Positions 24,591-33,622 of a stretch of DNA of 64,000 nt are shown here, in pieces. The position numbers and the translations under genes are program-made. Within the stretch, counting starts at the first letter, position 1. Each line of letters opens with the position of its first letter. Source of the stretch: Cytobacillus sp. IB215665 (lineage in GTDB: Bacteria > Bacillota > Bacilli > Bacillales > SM2101); the NCBI RefSeq assembly GCF_033963835.1, contig NZ_JAXBME010000015.1:1-64000 (forward strand). Reading direction: 5' to 3'. Under the pieces are notes generated by a model. It had not been told where the DNA came from and made no database searches. It saw only the letters and a list, made by a program, of their open reading frames with translations.

Positions 24591-26333
24591 CTAATTTGTA
24601 GCTATTTGTATATGTTTGAACGTTTTTACATCAAATAAACCAAGATCTGTCACCTTTAGCTTAGGGATTACTGGCAAACATAAAAAGGACAATGTTAAAA
24701 ATGGGTTAAAATGAGTTGGTGCGTTAATTTGCTGTAATGCATCGTCTAACTGTTTTAGCTCCCTGTATACACTGTTAAATGATTTTTCGGACATCAGCCC
24801 ACCGATATTCAATGGTACTGAACTTAGTATTTTGTTATCTTTGACCACAACAAGTCCGCCACCCATATGCGATATTTGATTGATGGCTGCTATCATATCT
24901 TCGTCATTTGTACCTGCTACAACTATATTATGTGAATCGTGTGCTACCGTTGCAGCTATAGCTCCTGATGATAATTCAAGTCCTTTTACGATGCCTAAGC
25001 CAACATTTCCAGTCTTTTTATGTCGTTCGACTACTGCAATTTTTAAGTGATCCTTTTTCGTGCATGCTATAAATTCATCATTCTCTACTGTGACCTCTTC
25101 AACAAGATGCTTAGTATGTATACTATTTGGAATAATACCAATTATATTAGCACTCGAACTATTTGTCATAGGGATCATTAAATCTTTATTACCGATCTTA
25201 GAAATATTAACTGTATGAATAATTCTTTCAGGTAAATGTTGTTCTAGGTTTTTCGTATCTTCTATTACCATTTTACCATCTTGAGCAACAAGCTTCCCAG
25301 CTTTGAAAACTTGATGAATAGCTACCTCTTCTAAGTTATCAATTAGTAGGAAGTCGGCCTCATAACCGGGAGCAATGGCGCCCTTATTTTTTAGTCCGAA
25401 GCACTCTGCCGCATTTAATGATGCTAATTGGTAAGCGAGTAACGGTTCTAAACCATGCTGAATTGCTAAGCGTATATTATGGTTGATACTTCCCTCTTCA
25501 ATTAACTCATCTAAATGTTTATCATCTGTACAAAATGCAAATCTACGCGCATTATTTGTATTTACCGCTGGTATGACTGAAATAAGGTCTTTTGCACCAG
25601 AACCTTCACGAATTAACACGTACATTCCACGTTTAATACGGTCTCTAGCTTCTTCAACTGATACACATTCGTGATCAGTTCGTATTCCAGCAGTCATGTA
25701 TATATTGATAGCTTGCTCATCTAATCCAGCTAAATGACCATCTATTCGATCAGAGTATTTCATAGCTGTCGTTAATTTATCCATCATCGTTTCTTCACCA
25801 TTCATAACTGCTGGATAATCCATTACTTCTGCTAAACCTAAAACTCTTGGGTGCTTGAAGAAGGGTTCTAAATCCTTAGCAGATAACGTTGCACCTGAAT
25901 TTTCAAATGGCGTCGCTGGAACACATGATGGTAGCATGAAATATATATCCATTGGAGAATTTTCTGAATTGTTCAACATAAAGGATATGCCATCAGCTCC
26001 AGTAACATTAGCTATTTCATGTGGATCTGTGATGACAGTTGTAATCCCATGGGGTAAAACAACTTGTGAGAATTGAACTGGAGTGACCATGGAAGATTCG
26101 ATATGTACATGGCTATCAATAAATGATGGAACAATATACCTCCCATTTGCGTCAATTTCCTCTTTTCCTGAATACGTGCCAATGCCGACAAAAACACCGT
26201 CTGAGATGGCAACATCTGCATTTATTATATCTAAATTAAATAGATCAACTATTTTTCCATTTTTTATAACTAAATCCGCTTCATTTGTTTGATTTGAGAC
26301 TGCAATACGTTCTTTTAACTGATGTTTATTCAT
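24591..26333 (-). CDS. ade: Adenine deaminase
   Basis: 580 residues from the ATG at 26333, chosen because AAAGGAGC precedes it; upstream in-frame ATGs lack a site. The enzyme deaminates adenine to hypoxanthine for purine salvage. The metal-binding F-I-D-S-H-V-H-I-E-S-S begins the barrel, with G-I-R-T-D-H-E and F-C-T-D-D-K-H (second His and catalytic Asp region) further on. Length is the normal value for AdeC. It is divergent from the sigma-54 controlled lyase gene across a 310-base gap. Confidence 0.92.
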   Translation of the reverse strand: MNKHQLKERIAVSNQTNEADLVIKNGKIVDLFNLDIINADVAISDGVFVGIGTYSGKEEIDANGRYIVPSFIDSHVHIESSMVTPVQFSQVVLPHGITTVITDPHEIANVTGADGISFMLNNSENSPMDIYFMLPSCVPATPFENSGATLSAKDLEPFFKHPRVLGLAEVMDYPAVMNGEETMMDKLTTAMKYSDRIDGHLAGLDEQAINIYMTAGIRTDHECVSVEEARDRIKRGMYVLIREGSGAKDLISVIPAVNTNNARRFAFCTDDKHLDELIEEGSINHNIRLAIQHGLEPLLAYQLASLNAAECFGLKNKGAIAPGYEADFLLIDNLEEVAIHQVFKAGKLVAQDGKMVIEDTKNLEQHLPERIIHTVNISKIGNKDLMIPMTNSSSANIIGIIPNSIHTKHLVEEVTVENDEFIACTKKDHLKIAVVERHKKTGNVGLGIVKGLELSSGAIAATVAHDSHNIVVAGTNDEDMIAAINQISHMGGGLVVVKDNKILSSVPLNIGGLMSEKSFNSVYRELKQLDDALQQINAPTHFNPFLTLSFLCLPVIPKLKVTDLGLFDVKTFKHIQIATN

Positions 26334-26590
26334 TGGTGAGCTCCTTTCATGATGCAATGTAGTAATGTAAATCACAACTATGAATATATCACTGTAGATA
26401 ATATTGTGTTTCATTCTACTGATTTATGATTTGTTAGTCAATGGTTTATAATGAGATGGATAAAAGATCATTCTCAATCATAAAAATTCATTTTCATTTA
26501 TGCGAATTATTACTGCTATATGAACAATTGAAACTAATTAAAAATGGCTATTACATATATCTTTTCTAGATAACATAGGAGTATCCCTCA

Positions 26591-26607
26591 TTGGCACAAA
26601 AATTGCA
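26591..26607 (+). promoter_or_regulatory. Sigma-54 promoter of the PLP lyase gene
   Basis: TTGGCAC-N5-TTGCA, a full match to the -24/-12 consensus, with the GG and GC exactly 12 bases apart. It lies 40 bases before the lyase ATG. The next gene is a sigma-54 activator, so the pairing is strong. Upstream activator sites were not identified with confidence. Confidence 0.88.
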
Positions 26608-26646
26608 AAAAAAGATGTTGTTTCATTATCAAGGGAGGAACTCGAA

Positions 26647-27831
26647 ATGACAGAAACGATATATGATTGGAGTATAAATACTAAATGTATTCATGGTAAT
26701 AAAGAAAAGAAAAGAAATGGGGTAATAGCGAACTCAGTAACACCAGCTGTGGCATATGCATTCGAAAATACTGAAGAAGCTGCATCGGTTGTTTCAGGAG
26801 CAAGGGGTGGGATTTATTATGGAAGATACGGTAATCCTACGACAAATAATTTAGAAGCGCAAATCGCTTTATTAGAAAATGGAGAAGCTGCATTAGGTTT
26901 ATCAAGTGGGATGGCAGCTATCTCTAGCGCCATCTTAGCAAATGTTAAACATGGAGAACATGTACTTGTTACAAAACACATATACGGTGGGACGTATAAA
27001 TTTTTATCTACGCTTGGCCCGCGCTTTGGAATTACATATGATTATGTAGACTGTACGGACTTAACTATGGTAAAACAAGCGATAAGGCCTGAAACCAGAG
27101 TACTATTTATTGAAACACCATCTAACCCTTGTCTAACAGTATTAGATATTAACAAGTTATCAACATTAGCACATGAACACGGGCTAATCGTCGTAGTTGA
27201 TAATACTTTGATGACCCCATTATTACAAAAGCCATTAGAGCTTGGTGCAGATATTGTTGTCCATAGTGCCACAAAATACTTAAACGGACATGGTGATGTA
27301 TTAGCAGGTTTCATAATTAGCAATCAGCAACAGATTGAATATATTCGTAAAAATATGATGGGTGATTTAGGGCAACACTTAAACGCATGGGATTCCTACT
27401 TAATTTTACGTGGATTAAAAACATTACCTATACGAATGAAACACCATTGTGATAGTGCTCAAGAAATTGCAAACTATTTGGAACAACACCCGTATATTAG
27501 TAGTGTTTATTTTCCTGGATCAACAACACATCCCCAATATCAACTTGTCAAAGAACAAATGAATGGATGTGGAGGTATCGTTTCTTTTGAAGTGAAAGGA
27601 GGCTTTGAAGAAGCGAAGAAATTTATAGACAGATTGGAGCTTTGTATGATTTCATTCAGCCTCGGTGACCCAGAAACGCTTGTACAACACCCAGCATCAA
27701 TGACCCATTTTGCTATCCCTAAACATGAAAGAGCTTCGTTTGGAATTACTGATGGTCTCATTAGATTGTCAACTGGATTAGAAGATAAGCGCGATATACT
27801 ATTTGATATTGAGCAAGCACTTATGAGGTGA
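26647..27831 (+). CDS. Cys/Met-metabolism PLP enzyme (methionine gamma-lyase-like)
   Basis: 394 residues, normal for the cystathionine/methionine lyase family. PLP lysine is Lys210 in H-S-A-T-K-Y-L-N-G-H; Tyr58 and Arg60 in Y-Y-G-R bind the phosphate of the neighbouring subunit. The position of the methionine gamma-lyase Cys (as in Y-G-C-T) is Gly here (Y-G-G-T), as in cystathionine lyases and synthases. The sequence alone cannot choose between methionine, homocysteine or cysteine breakdown. Catabolic use is favoured by the sigma-54 promoter and by the activator gene that overlaps the ribosome-binding region of this operon's end. Confidence 0.8.
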   Translation: MTETIYDWSINTKCIHGNKEKKRNGVIANSVTPAVAYAFENTEEAASVVSGARGGIYYGRYGNPTTNNLEAQIALLENGEAALGLSSGMAAISSAILANVKHGEHVLVTKHIYGGTYKFLSTLGPRFGITYDYVDCTDLTMVKQAIRPETRVLFIETPSNPCLTVLDINKLSTLAHEHGLIVVVDNTLMTPLLQKPLELGADIVVHSATKYLNGHGDVLAGFIISNQQQIEYIRKNMMGDLGQHLNAWDSYLILRGLKTLPIRMKHHCDSAQEIANYLEQHPYISSVYFPGSTTHPQYQLVKEQMNGCGGIVSFEVKGGFEEAKKFIDRLELCMISFSLGDPETLVQHPASMTHFAIPKHERASFGITDGLIRLSTGLEDKRDILFDIEQALMR

Positions 27832-27836
27832 AAATA

Positions 27837-29261
27837 ATGTCATATATATCTAAGATAGAAGAATTCGCCCAATCGTGTGCCGACAATATGGCGGACTTAC
27901 TAGGGTTGGAAGTTTCTATAATTGATGAGCTAGGAATAAGAGTAAGTGGCACAGGGTTTCATCAAAGTCTAATTGGAAAATCGATACCAGAAGGTTCCTT
28001 TTTTGAGCAAATATTACGTACAGGATCAAAGGGAACTATTTTCGATAATCGCAAAGATCATGAACATTGTATGAGCTGTATTTTTCATGAGAGGTGTACG
28101 GAATTAGCAACTATGGGTTACCCTGTCATGATGAATGATCAACCAATTGGAGTTATAGGGTTTATCGGTTTTACGGCAGAACAGCGAGATTTAATTTTAA
28201 CCAACAAAGAGAAACTATATAAATTTATGGGAACTATTAGCACATTACTAGAAAATAAGCTACTACTACTTGAAGTAACAACAAAAAATTGTGAAGTTCA
28301 TGAAGGATTTCAGCAAGAGAAGAGAGCTTATTCTTTCGACGATATGATAGGGGAAAGTGAACAATTTCACTCTGTCGTTAAGAAAGCAAAAAAAGTAGTT
28401 AATAGCCCATCAACTATTCTACTAAGTGGGGAAAATGGGACAGGTAAAGAATGTATGGCGAAGGCTGTTCATTATGAGAGCAACCGAGCTAACCAACCAT
28501 TTATTACTGTTAATTGCTCGGCTATTCCAGAGACATTAGTAGAAAGTGAATTGTTTGGTTATGATAAAGGCGCTTTTACTGGAGCAAATCGTGAAGGGAA
28601 AATTGGTAAATTTGAGGCAGCAAATAATGGGACGATTTTTCTTGACGAAATAGGTGATTTACCACTTTCGGTACAGCCTAAATTACTACGAGTGCTACAA
28701 GAGAAGGAAGTTGAAAGAGTAGGAGGCACTCGTCAATATTCTTTAAATGTCCGAGTCATCGCAGCAACAAACAAAAGCTTGTGGGAAATGGTTACGAAAG
28801 GGACTTTTCGTGAAGATTTATATTACAGGATTAATGTCATACCACTTCGTTTACCTTCATTATCAGAAAGGGTTGGAGATATACGACTATTCTTGTCGTA
28901 TTTTCTAAAAAAATATAGTCAAATATTACAAAAAAACGTACCACAATTGGATCCTCTTCTAGAGCAGTGGTTTTTACAAAATGAGTGGCCAGGGAATATT
29001 CGTCAATTAGAGAATACAGTAGAGTATATGATGAATATGGTAGAATCACCACATACTCTAACCTTTGAAGATCTTCCTTATTATCTACATACTCGTCAAA
29101 ATAGTAGTAGTTTAGATTCAATGGTTGCTAACTTTGAACGAAATATATTAGCACAGCATCTCCCATTAAATCAAAAGGAGCAAAAGGAGCAACTTGCAAA
29201 AATGCTAAATATTAGCTTATCGACCTTATATCGAAAGCTAGAGAAGTATGGACTATCTTAA
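27837..29261 (+). CDS. Sigma-54-dependent transcriptional activator
   Basis: 474 residues; GAGGTGA overlaps the stop of the lyase gene and serves the ATG at 27837. The N-terminal sensor (about 1-150) has a Cys cluster C78-x2-C81-x5-C87 in a fold like those of other amino-acid-responsive activators. Next comes the AAA+ domain with Walker A G-E-N-G-T-G-K-E at 198-205, the sigma-54 contact loop G-A-F-T-G-A at 245-250 and Walker B F-L-D-E. A Fis-type helix-turn-helix ends the protein. It very likely drives the -24/-12 promoter at 26591 in response to a sulfur amino acid. The Cys cluster could bind a metal or sense redox state. Confidence 0.9.
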   Translation: MSYISKIEEFAQSCADNMADLLGLEVSIIDELGIRVSGTGFHQSLIGKSIPEGSFFEQILRTGSKGTIFDNRKDHEHCMSCIFHERCTELATMGYPVMMNDQPIGVIGFIGFTAEQRDLILTNKEKLYKFMGTISTLLENKLLLLEVTTKNCEVHEGFQQEKRAYSFDDMIGESEQFHSVVKKAKKVVNSPSTILLSGENGTGKECMAKAVHYESNRANQPFITVNCSAIPETLVESELFGYDKGAFTGANREGKIGKFEAANNGTIFLDEIGDLPLSVQPKLLRVLQEKEVERVGGTRQYSLNVRVIAATNKSLWEMVTKGTFREDLYYRINVIPLRLPSLSERVGDIRLFLSYFLKKYSQILQKNVPQLDPLLEQWFLQNEWPGNIRQLENTVEYMMNMVESPHTLTFEDLPYYLHTRQNSSSLDSMVANFERNILAQHLPLNQKEQKEQLAKMLNISLSTLYRKLEKYGLS

Positions 29262-29342
29262 GGAATGGTTGTTTTTGCATTGAAAGTTGTTTTACTAATT
29301 AAGAAATAAACATGTACGTTAAAGTGAATAATCACAAGCTAA

Positions 29343-29381
29343 GGTGCTTCTCTAAAACTTTGCTGCAATTGTTACCAAAGT
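29343..29381 (+). repeat. Intergenic repeat element, 5' fragment
   Basis: CTCTAAAACTTTGCTGCAAT and ACCAAAGT resemble the left end of the family; the rest is lost. Confidence 0.4.
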
Positions 29382-29418
29382 TGAATAGCGAGAGGTAGTT
29401 ATTATAGAAACATAGAGC

Positions 29419-30342
29419 TTAAGTCAAATAATTAGTTACATCATTAGCAAAAATTGGTGGTTCGTCCAAGAACGGTGCATAGCATTCAATCAATTCATCT
29501 GTAAAAGGGTGGTGCAAAGAGATTTTTGCAGCATGTAATGCTTGTCTAGCAGCTTTTGATTTTTTCCCACCATATAAGACGTCGCCAATTAAAGGGTGAT
29601 CCAAATGACTGAGATGAACACGTATTTGATGCGTACGGCCAGTATCTAGTTGTAAATGTAATAGAGATGTATTTTCATTTCGATTATTTGAAATGACTTT
29701 GTAATGGGTGATTGCATCTTGACCGTTTTTGGACACTCTTCTCCTCGTTGGATGGTGTCGATCACGTCCAATCGGTGCATTAATACATCCTTGTTTTTTT
29801 GTGAGAATACCATGAACAACAGCCAGGTATGTTCTCTTGATATTGCGCTCTGTTAGCATTTTATCTAACATCACACCAACAAGAGGGTGTTTTGCAAAGA
29901 GAACCGCACCTGTTGTATTTCTGTCTAGACGATGGACGTGTTTCGCAGTAGCAGAAATACCATTTGATAGAAAGTGATAAGAAACGGCATTAGCTAACGT
30001 ACCTGTTTGTCCAAATTCATTAGGGTGTGTGTCCATGCCACTAGGTTTATTAACAATAATGAGATGATCATCTTCATATAAAATTTGTATATCGGCATAA
30101 TCTGGAATGACTGAATCGTTAACTTCATAAAAAACATGTAATTGAATCCGATCTCCAGCTTGTATTTTTGTATCCCATGATATGGGCTGATTGTTTATTT
30201 TTATTCTACGGTGTATGCGGTAATCATGAGTTAGTTTCTTTGGAATTTGCCAATGATTTTTAAATAAATGATTGATAGTGAATTGCTCCCATTCTATAGG
30301 TGCAATGATCTCAAACCATTCTCCTTTACGATTCGCTCTCAA
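29419..30342 (-). CDS. yhcT: RluA-family pseudouridine synthase YhcT
   Basis: 307 residues from a TTG with AAAGGAG upstream. It converts uridine to pseudouridine in RNA. Catalytic Asp140 lies in H-R-L-D-R-N-T-T-G; I-V-N-K-P-S-G-M and R-T-H-Q-I-R-V-H-L are the other RluA motifs. An S4-like N-terminal part is present. It is divergent from yhcU, its neighbour in Bacillus subtilis too, which supports the name. The exact RNA target is unknown. Confidence 0.88.
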   Translation of the reverse strand: MRANRKGEWFEIIAPIEWEQFTINHLFKNHWQIPKKLTHDYRIHRRIKINNQPISWDTKIQAGDRIQLHVFYEVNDSVIPDYADIQILYEDDHLIIVNKPSGMDTHPNEFGQTGTLANAVSYHFLSNGISATAKHVHRLDRNTTGAVLFAKHPLVGVMLDKMLTERNIKRTYLAVVHGILTKKQGCINAPIGRDRHHPTRRRVSKNGQDAITHYKVISNNRNENTSLLHLQLDTGRTHQIRVHLSHLDHPLIGDVLYGGKKSKAARQALHAAKISLHHPFTDELIECYAPFLDEPPIFANDVTNYLT

Positions 30343-30529
30343 GTTATATATCTCCTTTCTTTATTGCATAAGTACCATATTTATTTTGTTATTAAGGTAG
30401 AGCAAAATGGTAAATGTTTAATTTTCCTCATTGTTATAATTTACTATAGATGGGGAAACAGTTACCAGCACCATGCACATTAAGTCTATGGTATTCTTAT
30501 AAAAGAATTGTAAAGATGGGGGTCATCTT

Positions 30530-30928
30530 GTGAAAGTTGTGTATGCATCTACTCCTGAACAAGAAAAACAGATAGAGGAGTTAATCACTTATTTTTACTC
30601 AGACATTTTTCCAAGTTATTTCACAGATGAAGAAATAACGGAGATGGAAAAAAACAACATATTATCTAAGGTAGAGATGTATAAGCATTATGATGGAACG
30701 GTGAAAGAAGCTATTCAAATTATTACAAGCCTTCAAGTAATAATACATATTATAGAAACAATACAATATGAAAATGTTTCTGAGTATCATCGAACAGTAT
30801 TTGAAAAAAATATAAGCTTCTTAGAAAAGTACAGTTTATCATTTCCTTTTCAAATTGAGAACTTTTCTTTACCGAAAACAAACATAATTAGTTATTATTG
30901 TAAACCTAATAATCAATTTTTAGTTTGA
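30530..30928 (+). CDS. yhcU: YhcU-like protein (DUF5365)
   Basis: 132 residues from a GTG with GGGGGT upstream. Mostly helical, with Y-x-x-T-P-E-Q-E-x-Q-I at the start, F-P-x-Y-F-x-D-E-E-I and a long central helix ending in T-S-L-Q-V-I. The composition and its position next to yhcT match YhcU of Bacillus subtilis. No function is known. Confidence 0.75.
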   Translation: MKVVYASTPEQEKQIEELITYFYSDIFPSYFTDEEITEMEKNNILSKVEMYKHYDGTVKEAIQIITSLQVIIHIIETIQYENVSEYHRTVFEKNISFLEKYSLSFPFQIENFSLPKTNIISYYCKPNNQFLV

Positions 30929-30935
30929 AGATTAA

Positions 30936-30967
30936 AAACCGCCTAATGTAAGATAGGCGGTTTGAAC
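30936..30967. terminator. Probable bidirectional terminator
   Basis: Perfect 10-bp stem AAACCGCCTA / TAGGCGGTTT, eight bases after yhcU. The minus-strand side has the better T-run. Confidence 0.75.
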
Positions 30968-31068
30968 TTTATAAAAGGTGTTTTTTAAATAAATTATTTA
31001 CAAATAGAGTTCTTAGCATCTTTTTGTTTTAGCTTTTTTTACATTGATTTTTTGTACAAAGATTAAAA

Positions 31069-31116
31069 CATATATACAACTAGAGTTCGTGGCATCTTCT
31101 CTTTTCTATAACGATA
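31069..31116 (-). repeat. Intergenic repeat element, central fragment
   Basis: AACTAGAGTTCGTGGCATCT is the reverse complement of the family's conserved centre (GATGCCACGAACTCTAG). A poorer copy of the same block lies just before it near 31000. No ends are present. Confidence 0.6.
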
Positions 31117-31244
31117 GAAAACATGACAGTCAAATAATCAACTCTTCTAACTGCCACATTTTAAGTTACAATATCAGCAATGTTTCGTTATCATAATAAT
31201 TCAAATTAGGTATTGAATGTAGTAATAACCCTTGAAAGCTTATG

Positions 31245-31712
31245 TTATTTTGTCCACTCCTTAAACCAACTTTCGAATTTCTCTGCCCCAACCGCTCCAT
31301 TTAGACGACTGACTTCTTTTCCATCTTTATATTGAACAATTGTTGGTGTACTTTCAATGTTATATTCATCCCATCCTTCATTAAACTCTAGTAAATTATA
31401 TAATTTTAAGTCAATTCCCATCTCTTCTGCCATGGGAACGATGATGGGTGATGTTACTTTACATGCCGGACATGTGGACTGATAGAAATAGATCGTGGCT
31501 GATTCATTGTTAGCCAGTTTTTCATCAAGTTCGTTAGGTAAAATAATATTTTGGTAATTTGGATCATCTAATTGATTTACTGTTTCAGGATGGAGTGATG
31601 TTTTGTTAAATGGGTTTCCAGCCGCCTGTTGTTGTTGCTGGTATTTAGTTACGAATACTAATGCAGCGAATAAACTTAATACGATTAATGTAAAAATGAT
31701 CACTTTCTTCAT
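31245..31712 (-). CDS. Membrane-anchored thioredoxin-like protein
   Basis: 155 residues with an N-terminal anchor (4-22) and a thioredoxin fold outside the membrane. Active site C81-P-A-C84 and cis-Pro in S-T-P-T-I-V. Its ATG touches the stop codon of the preceding bdbC-type gene, so the two form an operon. It is likely the BdbC partner in place of BdbD, as in the BdbA/BdbB type pairs of Bacillus. The CPAC motif favours an oxidant role. GGAGC is the ribosome binding site. Confidence 0.8.
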   Translation of the reverse strand: MKKVIIFTLIVLSLFAALVFVTKYQQQQQAAGNPFNKTSLHPETVNQLDDPNYQNIILPNELDEKLANNESATIYFYQSTCPACKVTSPIIVPMAEEMGIDLKLYNLLEFNEGWDEYNIESTPTIVQYKDGKEVSRLNGAVGAEKFESWFKEWTK

Positions 31713-32144
31713 TTAGTCCAGCTCCTTATTAGTTTTCATTGTTATTAAGCTAAAAACAGATATTAATACAAATGCAATTAGTGCAAGAAAAGGAATGGTA
31801 ATAAAGCCCATCCAATTAATATATTCGACATTACATGGTATTATGCCACATGATAATGAATGTTCACCCATGAAAGAGATTTTTTGAATGGATAAATGGT
31901 AAATAGAAATCAATCCCCCTATAGTAGATAGAACAAATGAATATAGTGAGATAGAATAATCTTTTTTTATTAATGCAATTCCAAGGATGATAACGAGTGG
32001 ATACATCAGTATACGTTGATACCAGCATAATTCACACGGAACAAACATCATAACCTCAGAAAAAAATAAACTACCTAGTGTAGCAATTAATGATACTGCC
32101 CACGAAATAAACAGATAATTATTTAGGTTATTTTGGTTTTTCAT
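31713..32144 (-). CDS. DsbB-family oxidoreductase, second copy
   Basis: 143 residues, four helices, C37-E-L-C40 and C99/C104. It is closely related to the BdbC at 21485 (same V/I-P-C-E-L-C-W-Y-Q-R-I-L-M-Y-P-L block). Together with the following thioredoxin-like gene it makes a second complete disulfide-forming system in this window. Confidence 0.88.
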   Translation of the reverse strand: MKNQNNLNNYLFISWAVSLIATLGSLFFSEVMMFVPCELCWYQRILMYPLVIILGIALIKKDYSISLYSFVLSTIGGLISIYHLSIQKISFMGEHSLSCGIIPCNVEYINWMGFITIPFLALIAFVLISVFSLITMKTNKELD

Positions 32145-32174
32145 AAAGTCTCCTAACGATTATGTATTGTAAGA

Positions 32175-32321
32175 ACTGCTCTTTTCTCACCTTTGAAGCT
32201 ACTTCTTTTAAGACGTATGATATATCGTTCTTGACATCTTTTGTTCAGTACAACGATGATTAACTATAAAAAATCACTTTTTATGTTACTAATTTGTAGC
32301 AACAAAGTCTAGGAAAAGACC
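32175..32321 (-). repeat. Intergenic repeat element, degenerate reverse copy
   Basis: The right end GCAACAAAGTCTAGGAAAAG and the centre (CTTGACATCTTTTGTTCAGT) match the family in reverse. It lies just upstream of the minus-strand bdbC-type gene. Confidence 0.6.
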
Positions 32322-32360
32322 CTTTTTAGAAGTGAATGTGGCACGAACACTAAAGAGTGG

Positions 32361-32374
32361 GTGAACGTGTTCAC
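32361..32374. promoter_or_regulatory. Palindrome, possible operator
   Basis: GTGAAC-GT-GTTCAC, two 6-bp arms. It lies between two repeat elements in the gap 32145-32998 and has no assigned regulator. Confidence 0.35.
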
Positions 32375-32530
32375 TTAGTAATTTACACTATTTCATTAAC
32401 AAATGCCTACTATTTATGGTCGTCATTGACTAAGAGTTATCAAATATTATTGATGGTCATGTAGCCTATTATCTTTTACATGAGATTATCCAATTTATAA
32501 TTGTTTCATACATAAATGCTCTTGCCTCTA

Positions 32531-32680
32531 GGCTCTTTTCGTAAACTTGTTACTATAGTTCTTAAACTAGAAGATAAAGGTATCGTTTTAATCAAAAGTC
32601 TTCATATTATAGTAGAAAAAATGCCACGACAATCTATTTGCATATAAGTAAGAAAAACAACAATTTATGAGAAAACAACC
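32531..32680 (+). repeat. Intergenic repeat element, full copy
   Basis: Starts GGCTCTTTTCGTAAACTTGT and ends TTTATGAGAAAACAACC, 150 bp, with AAAAAATGCCACGA in the centre. It is divergent to the copy at 32175. Confidence 0.8.
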
Positions 32681-32998
32681 ATCCTCTAGTATAACATGTA
32701 GAAATTATCCCTCACAAAAAGGACAGAAATAAAATAATGTCGAAATAATACGAAAGTTTTTCAGCTTATACATATTGACGTTGTCAAATACAGAAAAGAT
32801 AATTAACTTATTAGAATATTCCTTAAATTTACTCTGTTAATCTAATTGTATAAAAGGACTTTTTCGTATCAGAGCATAAAAAAACTTTCAAATAAAGTCC
32901 GTGCCATTTTCTCTTCAATAAACAATGATATACATTTAGCTATGCTACATAAGCTGGAATTCCAGCAAAGTTTTCAGAAAAGGAAAAAGGGTGGTCGC

Positions 32999-33184
32999 AT
33001 GAATTATAGTTTTGTTATGTTCTGCATCATTACAATAATCTGCCTTTACATAGCTGTCCGTAAGAAAAAGAAAGTGTTTTATTTCTTGCCGTTCGTAGCT
33101 ATATTTATGTACTTTTTGCTTGAAATAGCGCTTGTTCCTGCACCTTTTTTTGAAACTGTTAAGTTTATTTTTAGCCTTAAATAA
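32999..33184 (+). CDS. Small membrane protein, 61 residues
   Basis: The ATG at 32999 has AAGGGTGG upstream. Two hydrophobic segments (2-19 and 27-45) are separated by V-R-K-K-K-K. The longer frame upstream overlaps non-coding DNA and is not supported. Function unknown. Confidence 0.5.
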   Translation: MNYSFVMFCIITIICLYIAVRKKKKVFYFLPFVAIFMYFLLEIALVPAPFFETVKFIFSLK

Positions 33185-33292
33185 CAAGAGGGATGGTGAT
33201 AGCTGAAAAAATGAGTAGCTTAATCATGAATTTGAGCAACAGTTGCTTGTTGATATTACGAATAAAAAATGCAATATAGGGATGGTGAAGAA

Positions 33293-33592
33293 GTGAAAAA
33301 GCTAGATAAACAAAATGCAGATTCGTATTTTCGGAAACATACCCGTAATGTTGTTATATATTTAGTTATTTGGTTAATGGTCTCTTTTGGTGTTGTTTTT
33401 TTTGCGGAGACTTTGCAATTTAATATAAATGGTTTCCCATTTCACTATTTTATGGGGGCTCAGGGATCAATTTTGATCTTTATTTTACTTCTATTCATTA
33501 ATGCTAGAGTTAGTGACAAGTTAGATGAGAAATATGGATTTAGTACAGCAACACAACAGCTAGATAAGAGTATGAAGTCGCAAAAATTTTAA
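33293..33592 (+). CDS. DUF4212 small symporter subunit
   Basis: 99 residues from a GTG with GGATGGTGA upstream; an ATG 24 bases earlier has no site. Two membrane helices and the motif Y-F-R-K-H-T-R near the start, then G-F-P-F-H-Y-F-M-G-A-Q-G-S, are the DUF4212 signatures. These proteins are the small partner of the sodium:solute symporter encoded next. The pair usually carries acetate or related short carboxylates; that substrate is inferred. Confidence 0.85.
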   Translation: MKKLDKQNADSYFRKHTRNVVIYLVIWLMVSFGVVFFAETLQFNINGFPFHYFMGAQGSILIFILLLFINARVSDKLDEKYGFSTATQQLDKSMKSQKF

Positions 33593-33622
33593 CGGCAATT
33601 AATAGTGGAAGGAGATTTTTAA

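Noticed and set aside
26450-26590. Enhancer sites for the sigma-54 activator
   Set aside because: Weak inverted sequences such as AATTC / GAATT occur, but in such AT-rich DNA they are not convincing.
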